64,000 nucleotides of DNA, taken from contig WUJK01000003.1 in assembly GCA_011317545.1 (NCBI GenBank), positions 1,488,001 to 1,552,000 of the forward strand. The letters are read 5' to 3'. The notes under the pieces were generated by a model. That model saw only the letters and a program-made list of their open reading frames with translations, ran no database searches and was not told the DNA's origin. Source of the DNA: Coniella vitis. Taxonomy: Eukaryota > Ascomycota > Sordariomycetes > Diaporthales > Schizoparmaceae. Position numbers and translations under genes: made by a program. Below, one piece after another: positions 12,243 to 23,800 of this stretch. The first letter of the stretch is position 1, and every line of letters begins with the position of its first letter.

Positions 12243-12375
12243 TTACATATAGCTATAATAGAAAAGTTACTAAATTGATTGGATTAAACTTATATAAAGT
12301 ATTTCTCGAATATATATATATATATACTATTAGATTTTAATATTTTAATTATTATATATAAAAATTAAATATAAT
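12243..12375. repeat. AT-rich island, possible relic of a repeat-mutated element
   Basis: About 130 bp are almost entirely A and T, including a (TA)n run near 12311-12327, in a neighbourhood of ordinary GC content. Such islands in filamentous ascomycetes are often remnants of transposons hit by repeat-induced point mutation. No coding trace survives here to prove it. Confidence 0.5.
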
Positions 12376-13418
12376 GTTCAAATGCTGTGGAGGATCTTTC
12401 TCGCTATGACCACCCAGCCAGCGAATATAACTATCAGGCCAGAGCCTCTAGAATAGTTTTGAAATGCTCTTTTTCTCGCTCTGATCTGACCCCTATGGGA
12501 CCCTTTTCTGCAGCCCTTCGGCTCACTAGAGCTTCAAGGTGGTTTCTTTCCTTTCCTTTCCTTTCCCTACGAAGCCCAACTCCTTTCAACGCAACACACT
12601 TCAAGGGATCAGCTATATCTCCTGCACACTCTTTTCTGTATATCCCATAAGCGCCAAGCGTTGTCTGGTTTCTGATCAGAAGCTATGGACAAAGCTGAAA
12701 AATCGAAGCGATTGCTAACTTTCAAGCAAACAAACAAGGCAGACTACGGAAAGTAGGTACTATGTATACAGCCATAATAGTACAGATTTCTACCGTGGAA
12801 AAGTACGTAGAGTTAACCATGTGGCTGTGGAGTCTCCTTTCAAATCTTGGGGCGCTGGCGGTACCGTGTAAGAATTCCTGCCGACTTATTAGTGCAGCAT
12901 GCCTTGGCGATCCAGCCCGTAGCATGATCCAGAGCGGTCCATATGCCCACGACCAAGAGGGCTCACAGTATGTTGTCTCAGATCAGTGGCTTGATTTTAT
13001 GTACACCGCTTTCCAGCAGACTGGGAGCGGCAACATTACTGCCGTGGTTTGCAGTCTCCAGGCCTGATGCTCCTGTGCGCGAGGGACTAACGTCGTACTA
13101 TGACTTGAATGGGAGGCTCCCTTGCTAGACGCGCATTCACAACTGCGTTCCACGAAGCACGCATGCATACCAGAGTCTCTTGCACAATCGCGCTCTTTGG
13201 CACGCCAAGGGCTGGCTACCCAATCCTCACCAAGGTATACAGTGGCTGTTATTGTGGCCGCACTCGTACAAGCTCTGCCGTTGATTTGCCAACTGGACCA
13301 TAGCGGATTGGATGACGGCAGTTTAGCACGCTGCTCTGGAGATTGCTAGCCCCCAGGCTCCCAGGCACTCCCCAGCAGCCGCACGGCCATCATCGTGTCG
13401 CCCAGTCAGCGTCCTCCC

Positions 13419-13419
13419 G

Positions 13420-13472
<53 letters not shown>

Positions 13473-13473
13473 G
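13419..13473. repeat. (GTT)18 microsatellite
   Basis: A near-perfect GTT trinucleotide run of 55 bp in the TERT-RhoGEF spacer. Confidence 0.95.
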
Positions 13474-13902
13474 ATATTGCTCGACTGTCCTGTGAAGGGC
13501 AGTCTTTTGCTGGGGCCTTTTTGCGATATGAATGCACCTGAGCATGAGCTCTCAAGATACAAGATATATTGCGACGGTATGCGCAAGGTCGTGATGCTGT
13601 ACAAACGTATAGCAACCCGGCTAGTTTCAGGGACTCATTTTCGGTGGTGAGACTAATACCATAACAATACCATGTCACATGGGTGCCCAACAGCCCTGCC
13701 GCACCACTGGCAAGCTCCGTTATCGCGCAAGCGAGGTGCGGCGTCTAGGAAGTGACGATGATTAGTAGAGCAGGCAATTGACAGGCAGTTTGGGGGACTT
13801 TGCTTCCTGCCTGCCGAGCTGGCACTACTGTGACAATGTGATGGCAGTCAGGTTAGGTGGGCAAGTACCACCCGCAAGGGCAGAAGAACAGGCATCACCT
13901 AC

Positions 13903-13956
13903 ACGCACTGCACGCACTGGACGCACTAGACGCACTAGACGCACTAAACGCACCAA
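13903..13956. repeat. 9-bp minisatellite, six copies
   Basis: Six head-to-tail copies of a unit close to ACGCACTAG differ mainly in the last two bases: GC, GG, AG, AG, AA, and a final diverged copy. Confidence 0.9.
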
Positions 13957-14634
13957 CCAGCCGTAGCATCCCAGGGCCTGCTATCCTGCGCCCACACGGA
14001 GCCCTCCCTTGTTGCCGCCCGCCGCATGGGGAGTTCCTGGGCAAGCTGGGGGGGGGGGGGCCAACAGGCACTCCCCCTTCCCAGGCCAAAGCCTGAGCCA
14101 CCCATCGCACCCAGCCCAAGTCGAGGGGCTCGTCGTCTCGTATGCTGCTGATGTGCAGCAACACTGGCTTAACGCGTCTGTTCTGGTCCCAGTCACTCAT
14201 ACTTGATCAGCAGTCTGTCTCGACTGGCGTGGAGTTGTGCGCGTGCAGTCCCCCAACTTCTGCCTCCTCCTCCTCCGCCTGCTGCTGAATTGTCAGACGG
14301 CGAGAGCCCGCCAGGACAGCCAAGTGCCAACCCTGGCCAACTGCAACCTGCACTGTAACAACGGCAACGGCCACTCATTACTGCCTCTGCCTCTGCCTCT
14401 GCCCATCGAATCCAAACCCAAACCACTCCCAGCACGCAGCGACCCTGGTCCAGCGATCCCCTACTCCACCAGTGACCACGCCGTTCGCTCCTGTCCAGTC
14501 CAGGCCAGCAGTCCTCGCCGGGCTTGCCTGCTACTGCTGCTGCTGCTGCTGCCGCTGCCGCTGCCCACAGCACTGTATACGCGCGCGAGGGGACACGAAT
14601 AGGAGAGAGGAGTGATGTCCAGGCCACCACCACC

Positions 14635-17600
14635 ATGGACAGAGGCATCCAAGAAGACGAGGATCTTCGCCAGGACCCTGGCCAGGTGGTAGTTGCCTCG
14701 CCCTCGTTCCATCCGCCATCCCACCGTGATTTGCCAACCCACTCGTCCGCTTCCACTCAGCACTACCATTACAACGTCCCTTACGACTCCATCCAGCCTT
14801 TGCATGCCGGCGCCGACGACTACGACCCCTTCTGCTCTGCACACGACGACCACCCACGCGCCCCCCTGCTGCCCTCGCCCTTTGCCCCCACGACGACCTC
14901 GTCCCTGTCCTCGTCCTCGTCCTATGCGATCGACAATTTTCACGCTGCAGCCGCAAATGCCACCGTTGCCGCCCCGCAAGGGAGCCCTGACGACTTCTAC
15001 CGAGGCTTCGACTTTGGGATCGCGAAACACGCCCTAGGCGATACCCCAGCGCAGGGCCCCATGGCCTCAGCTGCCTCGGACAACCGCCCAGCCCCGCCTG
15101 CCACCTCCAGCAACACCAACACCAACGCCACCTCCACCACAAGCAACACTTCCGCCTCCTCCTCCTCCTCCTCCTCCTCCTCTTGGTCAACACAGCCCGC
15201 CATCGCAGGCTCCCGGCCCAGCGCAAGGCTCGTGTACCGCTCAGCCTCGAATCCCGTCGACGACCGGCCCACGACAAACGAGGGCGTCCGCTTGCGTTCG
15301 GCCACGGGAAGCACCGTGCCTCCGGTCACCAGCGGAAGCGTGAGGGACATGAAGAAGAAGTTCGAGCAAAACGGCGCGCCGTCCTCGGCCGAGGCCCGCC
15401 GCACGCCATCGCGTGGCGCCTCGAGGGCGGGCGGTCCGACTAAACCGCTCTACGGCCGATCCGCGACGTTTGGCCAAGGTTCCTCGTACGCATCGCTGCG
15501 GGCAAACGCGACCGAATCCGCCACAAGTGCCACCACACACGCATCCACCGGCTCCCAACGGTCCAAATTCGTACCACAAGACCAGATATCGAGCAACGCA
15601 CAATCCTTTGCGAGCCGCATCAATCGGCCGAAGGCGACCAGTACGTCAAACCTACAGACGTCTCGCTCCGCGCCATCCGCGACCAAGCAATCGTCATCGT
15701 CCACTTCTGCACCGGCAGAGCCCCTCTTGTTTGGCGAAATACGGCACGAGGACGCAAACGCAGAGACGCCAGGGTTTGGCATCGAGGAAGATCCATTTGC
15801 AAAGAGCCAACAAGATCAACCCAATCCAGCAGATGCCATGCAAGAGCCTGCATCGCCAACAGACTGGTATCGCGGAGCGTCTGCACACCCCAAAAGCGGC
15901 ACGCAAAAAACTGCAAGTCCGGCCAAGAACCACAACAGGTCACGAAGCGATCTGGCTGCGTCAAAGCTGCCTCCCCTGAACACTAGCACCTCCCAAGCGC
16001 GCCGGCGGGTAGAGCACTCACCATCGCCCCATCCATCGGGTTCCTCTCGATTGCCCGTCGTGCACAAAAAGCTCACCACCCCATCTAGTGCTGCGAGTCC
16101 GGCGTCCACCCGCTCCAACTCACCAGCGGGCACGCGACGGACGACATCCAACGGACAAACATCACGACAACAAAGCATTCCCCCAACGTCCAACAGAGCA
16201 ACAGCTGCTCGGTCCAAAACGCCTACTAGTTCCACAGCCGCCCGCAAGACACCTATACCAAACAGCAACAGCAATCCTCGACTAGCAAGCGTCATTTCTC
16301 CGCCGCTCAAGCTGTCTCCTCCTTTAAGAAGTTCGCGACCGAGACAACCGGTATCACAAGCCACAACAGCCAGTTCCAGATTGAAGGCTGTAGAACGATC
16401 AAAATCCCCTACGAAACCAGGATGGAGGCCTTCTGCGAGACCCGAGACCAGACAAGACCCGCCGCCCGCCAGACGAAGGAAGCTGTCGCTGGGCGGCCCG
16501 GTGGATTTTGCACAACGGCGAGAAACGATCAAACTCAAATACAGCAAGACGATACAAGACACGGAAGCTAGACAGGCAAGAGAAGCTGCAGCGGAGAAGC
16601 GCAAGAAGGAACTCGAGGCAGCCGCAAAGGCAAAGGCTCGTGCCCAAGCCCGAGCTGAGGCACAAATCGCAGTGGCCGAAGCTGACGCTGCTGCTGCTGC
16701 TGCTGCTTCCGTGGCGCTCGACACAAACAGGGAGATCAAGCCTCTCGCCGAAACGCGTTCATTGGATGCACCAGGAGCAGACGCCGCTGTGACTCTTGGC
16801 GACAACGCAATTCTTGTCGAGAATCGTCGTGTATCAAGCGATGAGGCACCACTACACGTGGACAACAACGAAGCGCGCATCCATACACCTTTGCCGAGCC
16901 TCGACTCACCAACCTTGGGACTTCCTGGCACATTCCCAAGCCTTGCTTCACCACCCTTTGGTGAAGAGGAAGCACCTGCATCAGCCGTCTCGGAAAGCAG
17001 TGTGGTCACTGAGTTTGACAATGAGGCGCAGACGGAGCCGCCACGCCCGGAGAAGCCCATGTTCACTGTCGCACCTGATTCTGGGGCACTTGAACCAGCT
17101 GCACCTGTGGCCAATGTCGAGACTGACGCTCCAGTCACCTTGCTACCATCCACAACCTACAAGAGGGCGACTTATAGAGACCCCTTTGAGGATATTCCTG
17201 ACCAAGGAAGCATTCCTATCGCCTTCTCTTTCGACCCGTCGGCTTTCGATACACACTCTCAGGGCCTCTCGCGCGACACTGCTCCCGAGAATAGACCTTC
17301 AGTTCGACGAGACTTGACTGCGGATCACGACTTGGACCCGGCGTCAGGAAGCGGTCACCGTCATATGCTCGAGCAAGGCACTTACCAAATCATTGAACAA
17401 GACCGCCATATAGCCGTCTCACTCGATGTCGAACCTGCAGACGAGCACGATGCGGCTTCACATCATGAGCTAGAATATGAAGCAAGTGTGCAGTCAGAGG
17501 GCGCCCCAACGAACCATTACGAGGACGAGTACGAACCACCCCCATACGTTGCACAGCCATATCACACTACCACGGTGACTATCATCAGCCGAGATGCTGG

Positions 17601-20600
17601 CTTCGGCTTCTCACCGTACGTGGAGCGGGAAGAGCCAGAGCACTCGCGACCACAGAATGAGCCACAGCTGGAGTCTCTGGAAGATTACTACGTTGGACCG
17701 CGGCTCAAAGACAACATATCCAGTCTGAGAGATTCCACGTACACCGCGTCGGACGTGGATGTGTCTGACGGTCCTTCTGGCTATGGAGAGGCACAGCGCA
17801 CACCTGACACGTCCAACAGTCTCAACGTTCCTTCCATGACGACCCCAGCAAATCGATCTAGTCAGCAGTCAATATGGACCGACCTGTCTTATAGTAGCAG
17901 GGACTCGCGACGTCTGGAGTACATGGATCAGAATGACATCGATGCTTCGCGCCCGCATTCGCTACGAGACGACTCCGAGTCTTCGTTTCAACGTCGTTAT
18001 TACATGGAAGGTGCAGCTGATGCTGATACGCTTGCTGAGCAAAGCGAGGACCACCAGCAGGGACCACTTGACTGTGCTTCGCAAGCTCCTACGCTACCCA
18101 GCCACTCCCCACCACCTCCACGTGAAGCAGAGTCACGGCCAAATAGTGGATCTTATGATCATCTCATTCCGGCAAGTCCTGCAACAAAAGGTGAGGACGG
18201 GACGGTCGGCTTCTCCATGTCACGCCGAGATAGCCAAGATTATCATGGGACGGCCTCTCCGCAATCTTTCGAAAGCAGCCTTCCTGTGCAAATTGCCCAT
18301 GAGGGCGACCACAAAACTCCAGAAGATGCCGATGAGACGGGACCAGCCAAAAAAGAAAAGAATCGCTTGCGTCAACGGCAACTTGTCATCCAAGAGCTAG
18401 TGGATACGGAAGCCGTCTTTGTCCGAGACATGAATGTTGTCGAAGAGATTTACAAAGGCACAGCAGAAGCGTGCCCAAAGCTCGATGACAAGACGATCAA
18501 GCTCATCTTCCGCAACACTCACGAGATTGTTGCCTTCCACACCAACTTTTTGAGCGAACTGAAAGACGGCGTGACGAGCGTGTACGTGCCCAGAGGCCGA
18601 CGTTCACCCTTGTTAAAGGATGACACTCCAATGTGGGAAGCAAACACTCTCCGATCCAACACGCCAGGGGCAGCATCCATTGCTCCTTCAACCGCACCAT
18701 CGGCCGTATCCCTTTCCGGTGCTACAATTACCAATGACGAAACAGACGACGCGAAAGATCGTCAGACCATCATTGGACCAGCCTTTGTGAAGAACATTGA
18801 AGAGATGCGAGCTGCCCACGAAGGCTTTTTGCGGACGAGTGATGTCGCCAACAAGAGGCTTATTGACATACAGCAGGATCCGACCGTGCAGGTGTGGTTG
18901 AACGAATGTAACGAGGTGGCCAGAGATCTGACAGCTGCGTGGAATCTGGACTCGCTGCTCATCAAGCCCATGCAGAGAATCACGAAATATCCCAATTTGA
19001 TCGCGCAATTGTTGCAATACACCCCAGAGAGCCACCCTGACCGCCAAGGCCTTGTCGCCGCCCGAGCGTCTGTCGAGACGGCCATCTTGGAGATCAACAA
19101 GACCAAGAAGAACTTCGAGCTCGTAGGACAGATTGTGGGCAGAAAGGGCAAGGACACGGATGTCAAGGCTGGCTTTGCAAGAGCTTTCGGAAAGAGGGTC
19201 GACAAATTGCAAGCATCGGCAAACCGAGCGCCCGAAGATCCAGACTACCTAAAGCTCAACGAAAAGTTTAGCGACGATTATCTTCGTTTACAAGTGGTGC
19301 TTCGGGATGTAGAGTTCTACACTAGACATGTTGCCGACTACGTCCAAACTTTCCTGGACTACCTGTCTGCAATGGAGCTGGTGATGCGGCTGCAGCCGGG
19401 GCCCTATCCGGAACTGGAAGCCAAATGGGTTCAATTCAACGTTTCTATGAGAGATATTAAGACAGTGGCCCTAGACCAACATGTAAGCAGACTAACCCTC
19501 AAGGTCCCTGACATGAATTGCTAACGAAGATGAATCAGCTCTCGGCAATCCGCAAACATGTCATTGAGCCTTTTGAAATGGTCATCCGAAGCTATCAGAA
19601 TCCTCTGCTCGCCATGAAAAAGCGAAACAAGCGACGGCTTGATTACGAAAAGTCTGTTCAGCTCAAAAAGAGCGGCAAGAAGGTGGATAAGCAGCTCTCC
19701 GAACTAGTCGAGCATTATGAAGCCTTGAATGACACCTTGAAGAAAGAGCTGCCACAGCTCTCTGCTCTTACGGAAAAGGTGGGCAACATTTGTCTTGGCA
19801 ACATGATCAACATCTCAGCCAAGTGGTGGAAGATCTGGCGGGACAAAATCCGGGTCGTTACGTCCATCACCGAGCCAGGCGAAATTAAAGACATTGTCAT
19901 CACCTTTCAGCGGGACTTTAGAGAGATGGAAGAGCAGGTCATGTCTCTTGGCATCCTCAACAACTTGACAAGATCCCGAACGTCACAGTCCACGGCAGAA
20001 GAATCCGTATCCCGCATCAAATCGCGACCGTCCGACCCTGGCACTCCGCGGATTCGAGGATTATCCGTGGCGAGCGACCAGATACCATCACTGCCTACAC
20101 CCGAATTTGCGAGGCAGCATACCCAGCCATACCCCACATCGCCTCCTCAACCTCCCCATGGTGGCTCTTCATCGTCTGCCAGTTATTATTATCGAGACTA
20201 CTATGCTGGCCTGGGCTCGCGTGGACCTTCTTCGCCCGTGTCAGACATGTCCAGTGCCCCGCGATCCGTCCCGCCCATCACAACGCGCCCCGGGACCGGA
20301 CGAAGTTACGACTCTACTGGCATGCCGCGACCGAGTATCGACTCCCTTTCCGCGAGCTACGTGAAGCGAGAAACCAGTTCAGCAACGAGCCCTCCACTTT
20401 CCAACAGTGACGGACAGCGTAATTCCGGGCTCTTCCAGTCGGCCCTGCCCTTGACAGAATCAGCCGAAGATTACCACCCTTCGTCGTCTCGCGCTTCGTC
20501 GCGAGAACGTCACATTTCCAAGGGTTACAACATTTTATGGCTCGCAGCATCCCTCTTCGAATTTAACATTGAAACTACCAAGCATGAGGCTGGCTACCCT

Positions 20601-20829
20601 TATCTGACATATACAGCCGGAGAGGTGAGTCTCCCTCCCCCGGCCCCCGTCATTTCACTCCCGATGGTTTTGCGTTTGGTTGACTTCCTACTGACATGTT
20701 ACGTGTATGCAGATTTTCGATGTTATTGCAGAAAAAGGTGAACTGTGGCTGGCAAAGAATCAAGATGACCCACATGATCTTGTTGGTTGGATTTGGTCCA
20801 AACATTTCGCTAAACTGGCTGATTCATAA
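14635..20829 (+). CDS. DH-BAR-SH3 guanine nucleotide exchange factor for Rho/Cdc42 GTPases
   Basis: A predicted 2016-residue protein from three exons (14635-19482, 19539-20624, 20713-20829). Residues 1-1240 are low-complexity, rich in Ser, Thr, Pro and Ala, and probably disordered, with a short Ala/Lys/Glu coiled stretch near 650-710. A DH (RhoGEF) domain starts near 1246 with RQLVIQELVDTEAVFV and includes LLIKPMQRITKYP. A BAR domain follows (about 1520-1755), which would bind curved membrane, and an SH3 domain ends the chain (about 1950-2016, WLAKNQDDPHDLVGWIW). The DH-BAR-SH3 order resembles animal Tuba/DNMBP and, without SH3, fission yeast Gef1, so Cdc42 is a likely but unproven target. 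I chose the ATG in CACCATGGA; the frame extends upstream only from a TTG. Introns are 56 and 88 nt, both phase 0. Confidence 0.9.
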
Positions 20830-23800
20830 TGTGCATTGTACCGAGAAATCTTGCGCGAATGTTGGTGCAGATACGATGACCGAGACTCTTTTTTTTTTTT
20901 TCCCTCCTGTGGCTTTGGGCTTCCGCAAAGGGCGGAAATTACCTAGGGATGATGTGAGAAGACACTTTTCGGTTCGCGGGAGGCGTACATGCTACTCAAC
21001 TTTCACCAACAACGGAGTTTCATTTGTTTTGTCTGTTTAAAGGGTATGGAAGAAGCCTCTATGAGCAGCCAAGGGGAAGAGCAACAACATCAACATACAT
21101 TATCTTGTGTTTTCCTCTTTGTAAAAGAGACCAATGTCGAGGAGTTGGAAGCAAGGATCAAGTGGTGCGGCCTGTTAGAAGATACCAAGGAAACAAGCAG
21201 GCGGGCGTTTTATTCTGACTTGGCACTTTCTGTGCTTGTTACAATGGATTTTAGTAAGTGTGTGTGAGTGTGTGAAAATTCAATTTGTGCTGCACTTACT
21301 GTGAGAGTGTATGTGCGTATCTACATATGTACAAGAGCTTGGGGCTTCTTTTCAGATGGTTGGGAAGAAGAAATGAGAGCAACCCCCCCCCCCCCAATTT
21401 TAACAGATGCTAAAGAACATCACTTTCTTAAACAAATGTATAACATTTACTTCATTATTATCAAGTCTTGAAAGTTGGTTGAACATCTTGATGTCAAGAA
21501 CATCAGATATAACGGTGATATACAGCAGAAAACGAAATGGGCGTGCAACTATGGAGAGGCATGGCAGCGCAATGAGAGGAAAGGGGGGGGGGGAAAGGTG
21601 GTTTTGTCGAGTATCAAATTGTATCTGGTGCCCTGTTTCATTTCCTTCTTTTTATTTCTTCTTCCTCCTTCTCCTTTCCTTCCTGAGCCGCTTTGAAAAA
21701 CCCCAAAGGTCGAACAATAAATAGTCGGTACTGTCCTAAAATGAAAAGACCGTTCAGCCCCTCACTATTGATGTCGCTCATCATTACAGCCGGGGGGGAA
21801 CTTCTCCCGGGGGTGGGGGTGGGGGGCTGGGGGGTGAGAGTAATAATACCCTAGAATTGTTGTCAAAGCTCGTCAAAGAGCACACATGCAAAAAACTGTA
21901 CAAGAAATCGTCGGAACAGAGAACTGGAAGCAATAACACCGTAAGGCATGTCAAAATGCAACCAGCAACAGGAAAATAGCTTGGCATGATTCTAGTAAAG
22001 CATTCATGTATCGATTACTATTTGTCTGGAAACCCTGGCGAAACTCCAAATGCAAGAAGAAAGAAGAATGGGGAAAGGCGATGATCCTTCGTCCAGCGGC
22101 TCAGTTTCGCAGGGGACTGATGAGAAATGTTTCATTGGCAAGCATCGATCAAAGCAAGAGTGTATAACGAGGCTTGTCGACAGGTTGTGTCTTGAAGCAG
22201 CATGTCATCGATTAAAAAAAAAAAAAAAAAAAAAAAAGTGTCACCGCAACAGGCAGCGGGGTTTCAATGTTGTGCCGATCACCACATGTCATTCTCCAAG
22301 GCTTTTGGAGGACTATACGCTGCATGTGTTTTTTGTTGCGAGTAGTAGGGATATTTGGAATACATGGATATTCATCTACGTCCGGTAAACCTGATATGGA
22401 TCCAGGTATATACATCAATTGCTATATTTCAAGTTTGCTTCTCTGACAGCGACAAGACCACACACACAGTGGCGAGGGACAACATGAACGGCATGACAAA
22501 GACCCCCCGAGCCAAGAAAAAGGTACCGTGATCAGTGTTCTGGCTGATGACACGACACTTATCACTTGCCCGGTTTAGTTCTCCAGAGGCCCAGCTGCTT
22601 GTGAAAAGGGGAAAAGAAAAAAGTCATTGAGAATCTTAAGCATTATCTCATATTCATAATGTAGGTATTGTATTCTCTGGAGACCAAGCAGCCTTGGATT
22701 GGGGGGCGGGAAGCAGACCATCGATCTACCGAATGATCCCATCCACCATTCTCAACCAAAGTCCAGGCCTGCCTTTATTTCAATATGGGACAACGAGCAA
22801 GCTGGAATGCTGAGAGGATGGCCTGTTCGAACGAGGGCATGCACTGTTTCCATGGTTCGTAGTTGTCGATTCAAACACCGACAGCCCAGATAGTAGCTGA
22901 ATATAACCCTAAAGAGAATTCTTGCGGAGATTTGGATGGATTTTCCCACGAGTACTGAGTGAGTACGAAATTGGTCTCAGTGTTGGCAGTCAAATCACAT
23001 TGCTTGAAGCCATTATTGGGGGGCTTCGGTCTGGAACGCGTCCTGTTTGCTTCTTGGGCAACATGTGGCCGGGGTTTGATTAAACAGTCCGTCTCTTCTC
23101 TGTTGCTCGCTTTCGAAAAGGAGCCACAGCTTGATTGAGGCACGCCAACACCCATTGAATCGGCTTTCACAAGCTCATTCGTGTTATTTCACTCCATACC
23201 CGTTCTGATATCTGCGAGATGATAAACTCTTGAACCTGATCCTCGAAGTACCTGCTAGCATCGACAGCCAACGGCACGTAGAATAAGTACCGCTTGGTTA
23301 GCGACAATCTCGCCTCATGACCTGGTGGAGGCGCAAAATGTGTTTCGCGCGGAACCGTCGCTTGAAAGCAGGTGGGCTAGTGGCTGACAGGAAAAGCCGT
23401 GGTTGAGTACTGAATATTAAGTTTAGTAGACAGCCGAACCATCAAGATGCTAGACCGTCGAAGAATGCTTGACTGGATGCAAACGGCATGTTTGGTCTCG
23501 ACTTACGGCGGAGCTGTCTGTGGGTGAAGCAGGGGGGCTTGTGTTGAATACGTCGCACAGGATATAGCATACGAGTGGCCGGTTCTCTTGTTCCTGCTTG
23601 GCTGCCCGAGTGAAACGTCAGGGCCGAGTCACCTTGCCGCTTCAGGCCAGCGTGGCCGAATGAGGTTGATGGGTCGGGCTGGGTGGTATTTTGACATTGC
23701 CCTTGAAATCCATTTCCATTTCCATTTCCATGCCCTGCCGGTTATGTTGGTATCGTATCATGTTGCCCTTGTGCCGAGAGTCGAGTGCTCGCAGGTCATG

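Larger units (their letters stand above)
11861..14634. other. Divergent, repeat-rich spacer between TERT and the RhoGEF gene
   Basis: A 2.8 kb region between two divergent genes. It holds a C run (12129-12139), a 15-mer tandem repeat (12196-12234), an AT-rich island (12243-12375), a (GTT)n run (13419-13473), a 9-mer minisatellite (13903-13956), a G run near 14050 and CTG-rich sequence (about 14535-14570). The open frames show no domain or splice partner. The RhoGEF leader probably occupies the last few hundred bases. Confidence 0.7.

Noticed and set aside
12762..13067. Plus-strand 101-codon frame in the TERT-RhoGEF spacer
   Set aside because: Short, unmatched to any family I know, no splice partners, and set among repeats.
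15816..17153. 445-codon open frame on the minus strand
   Set aside because: It is antisense to the low-complexity part of the RhoGEF exon. Its Ser/Ala/Leu/Gly-rich composition mirrors the sense strand, and it has no domain.
22826..22880. GTTCGA- and GATTCAAAC-like sequences checked as tRNA B boxes
   Set aside because: No matching A box or cloverleaf could be drawn around them, and the same holds for similar words elsewhere in the window.
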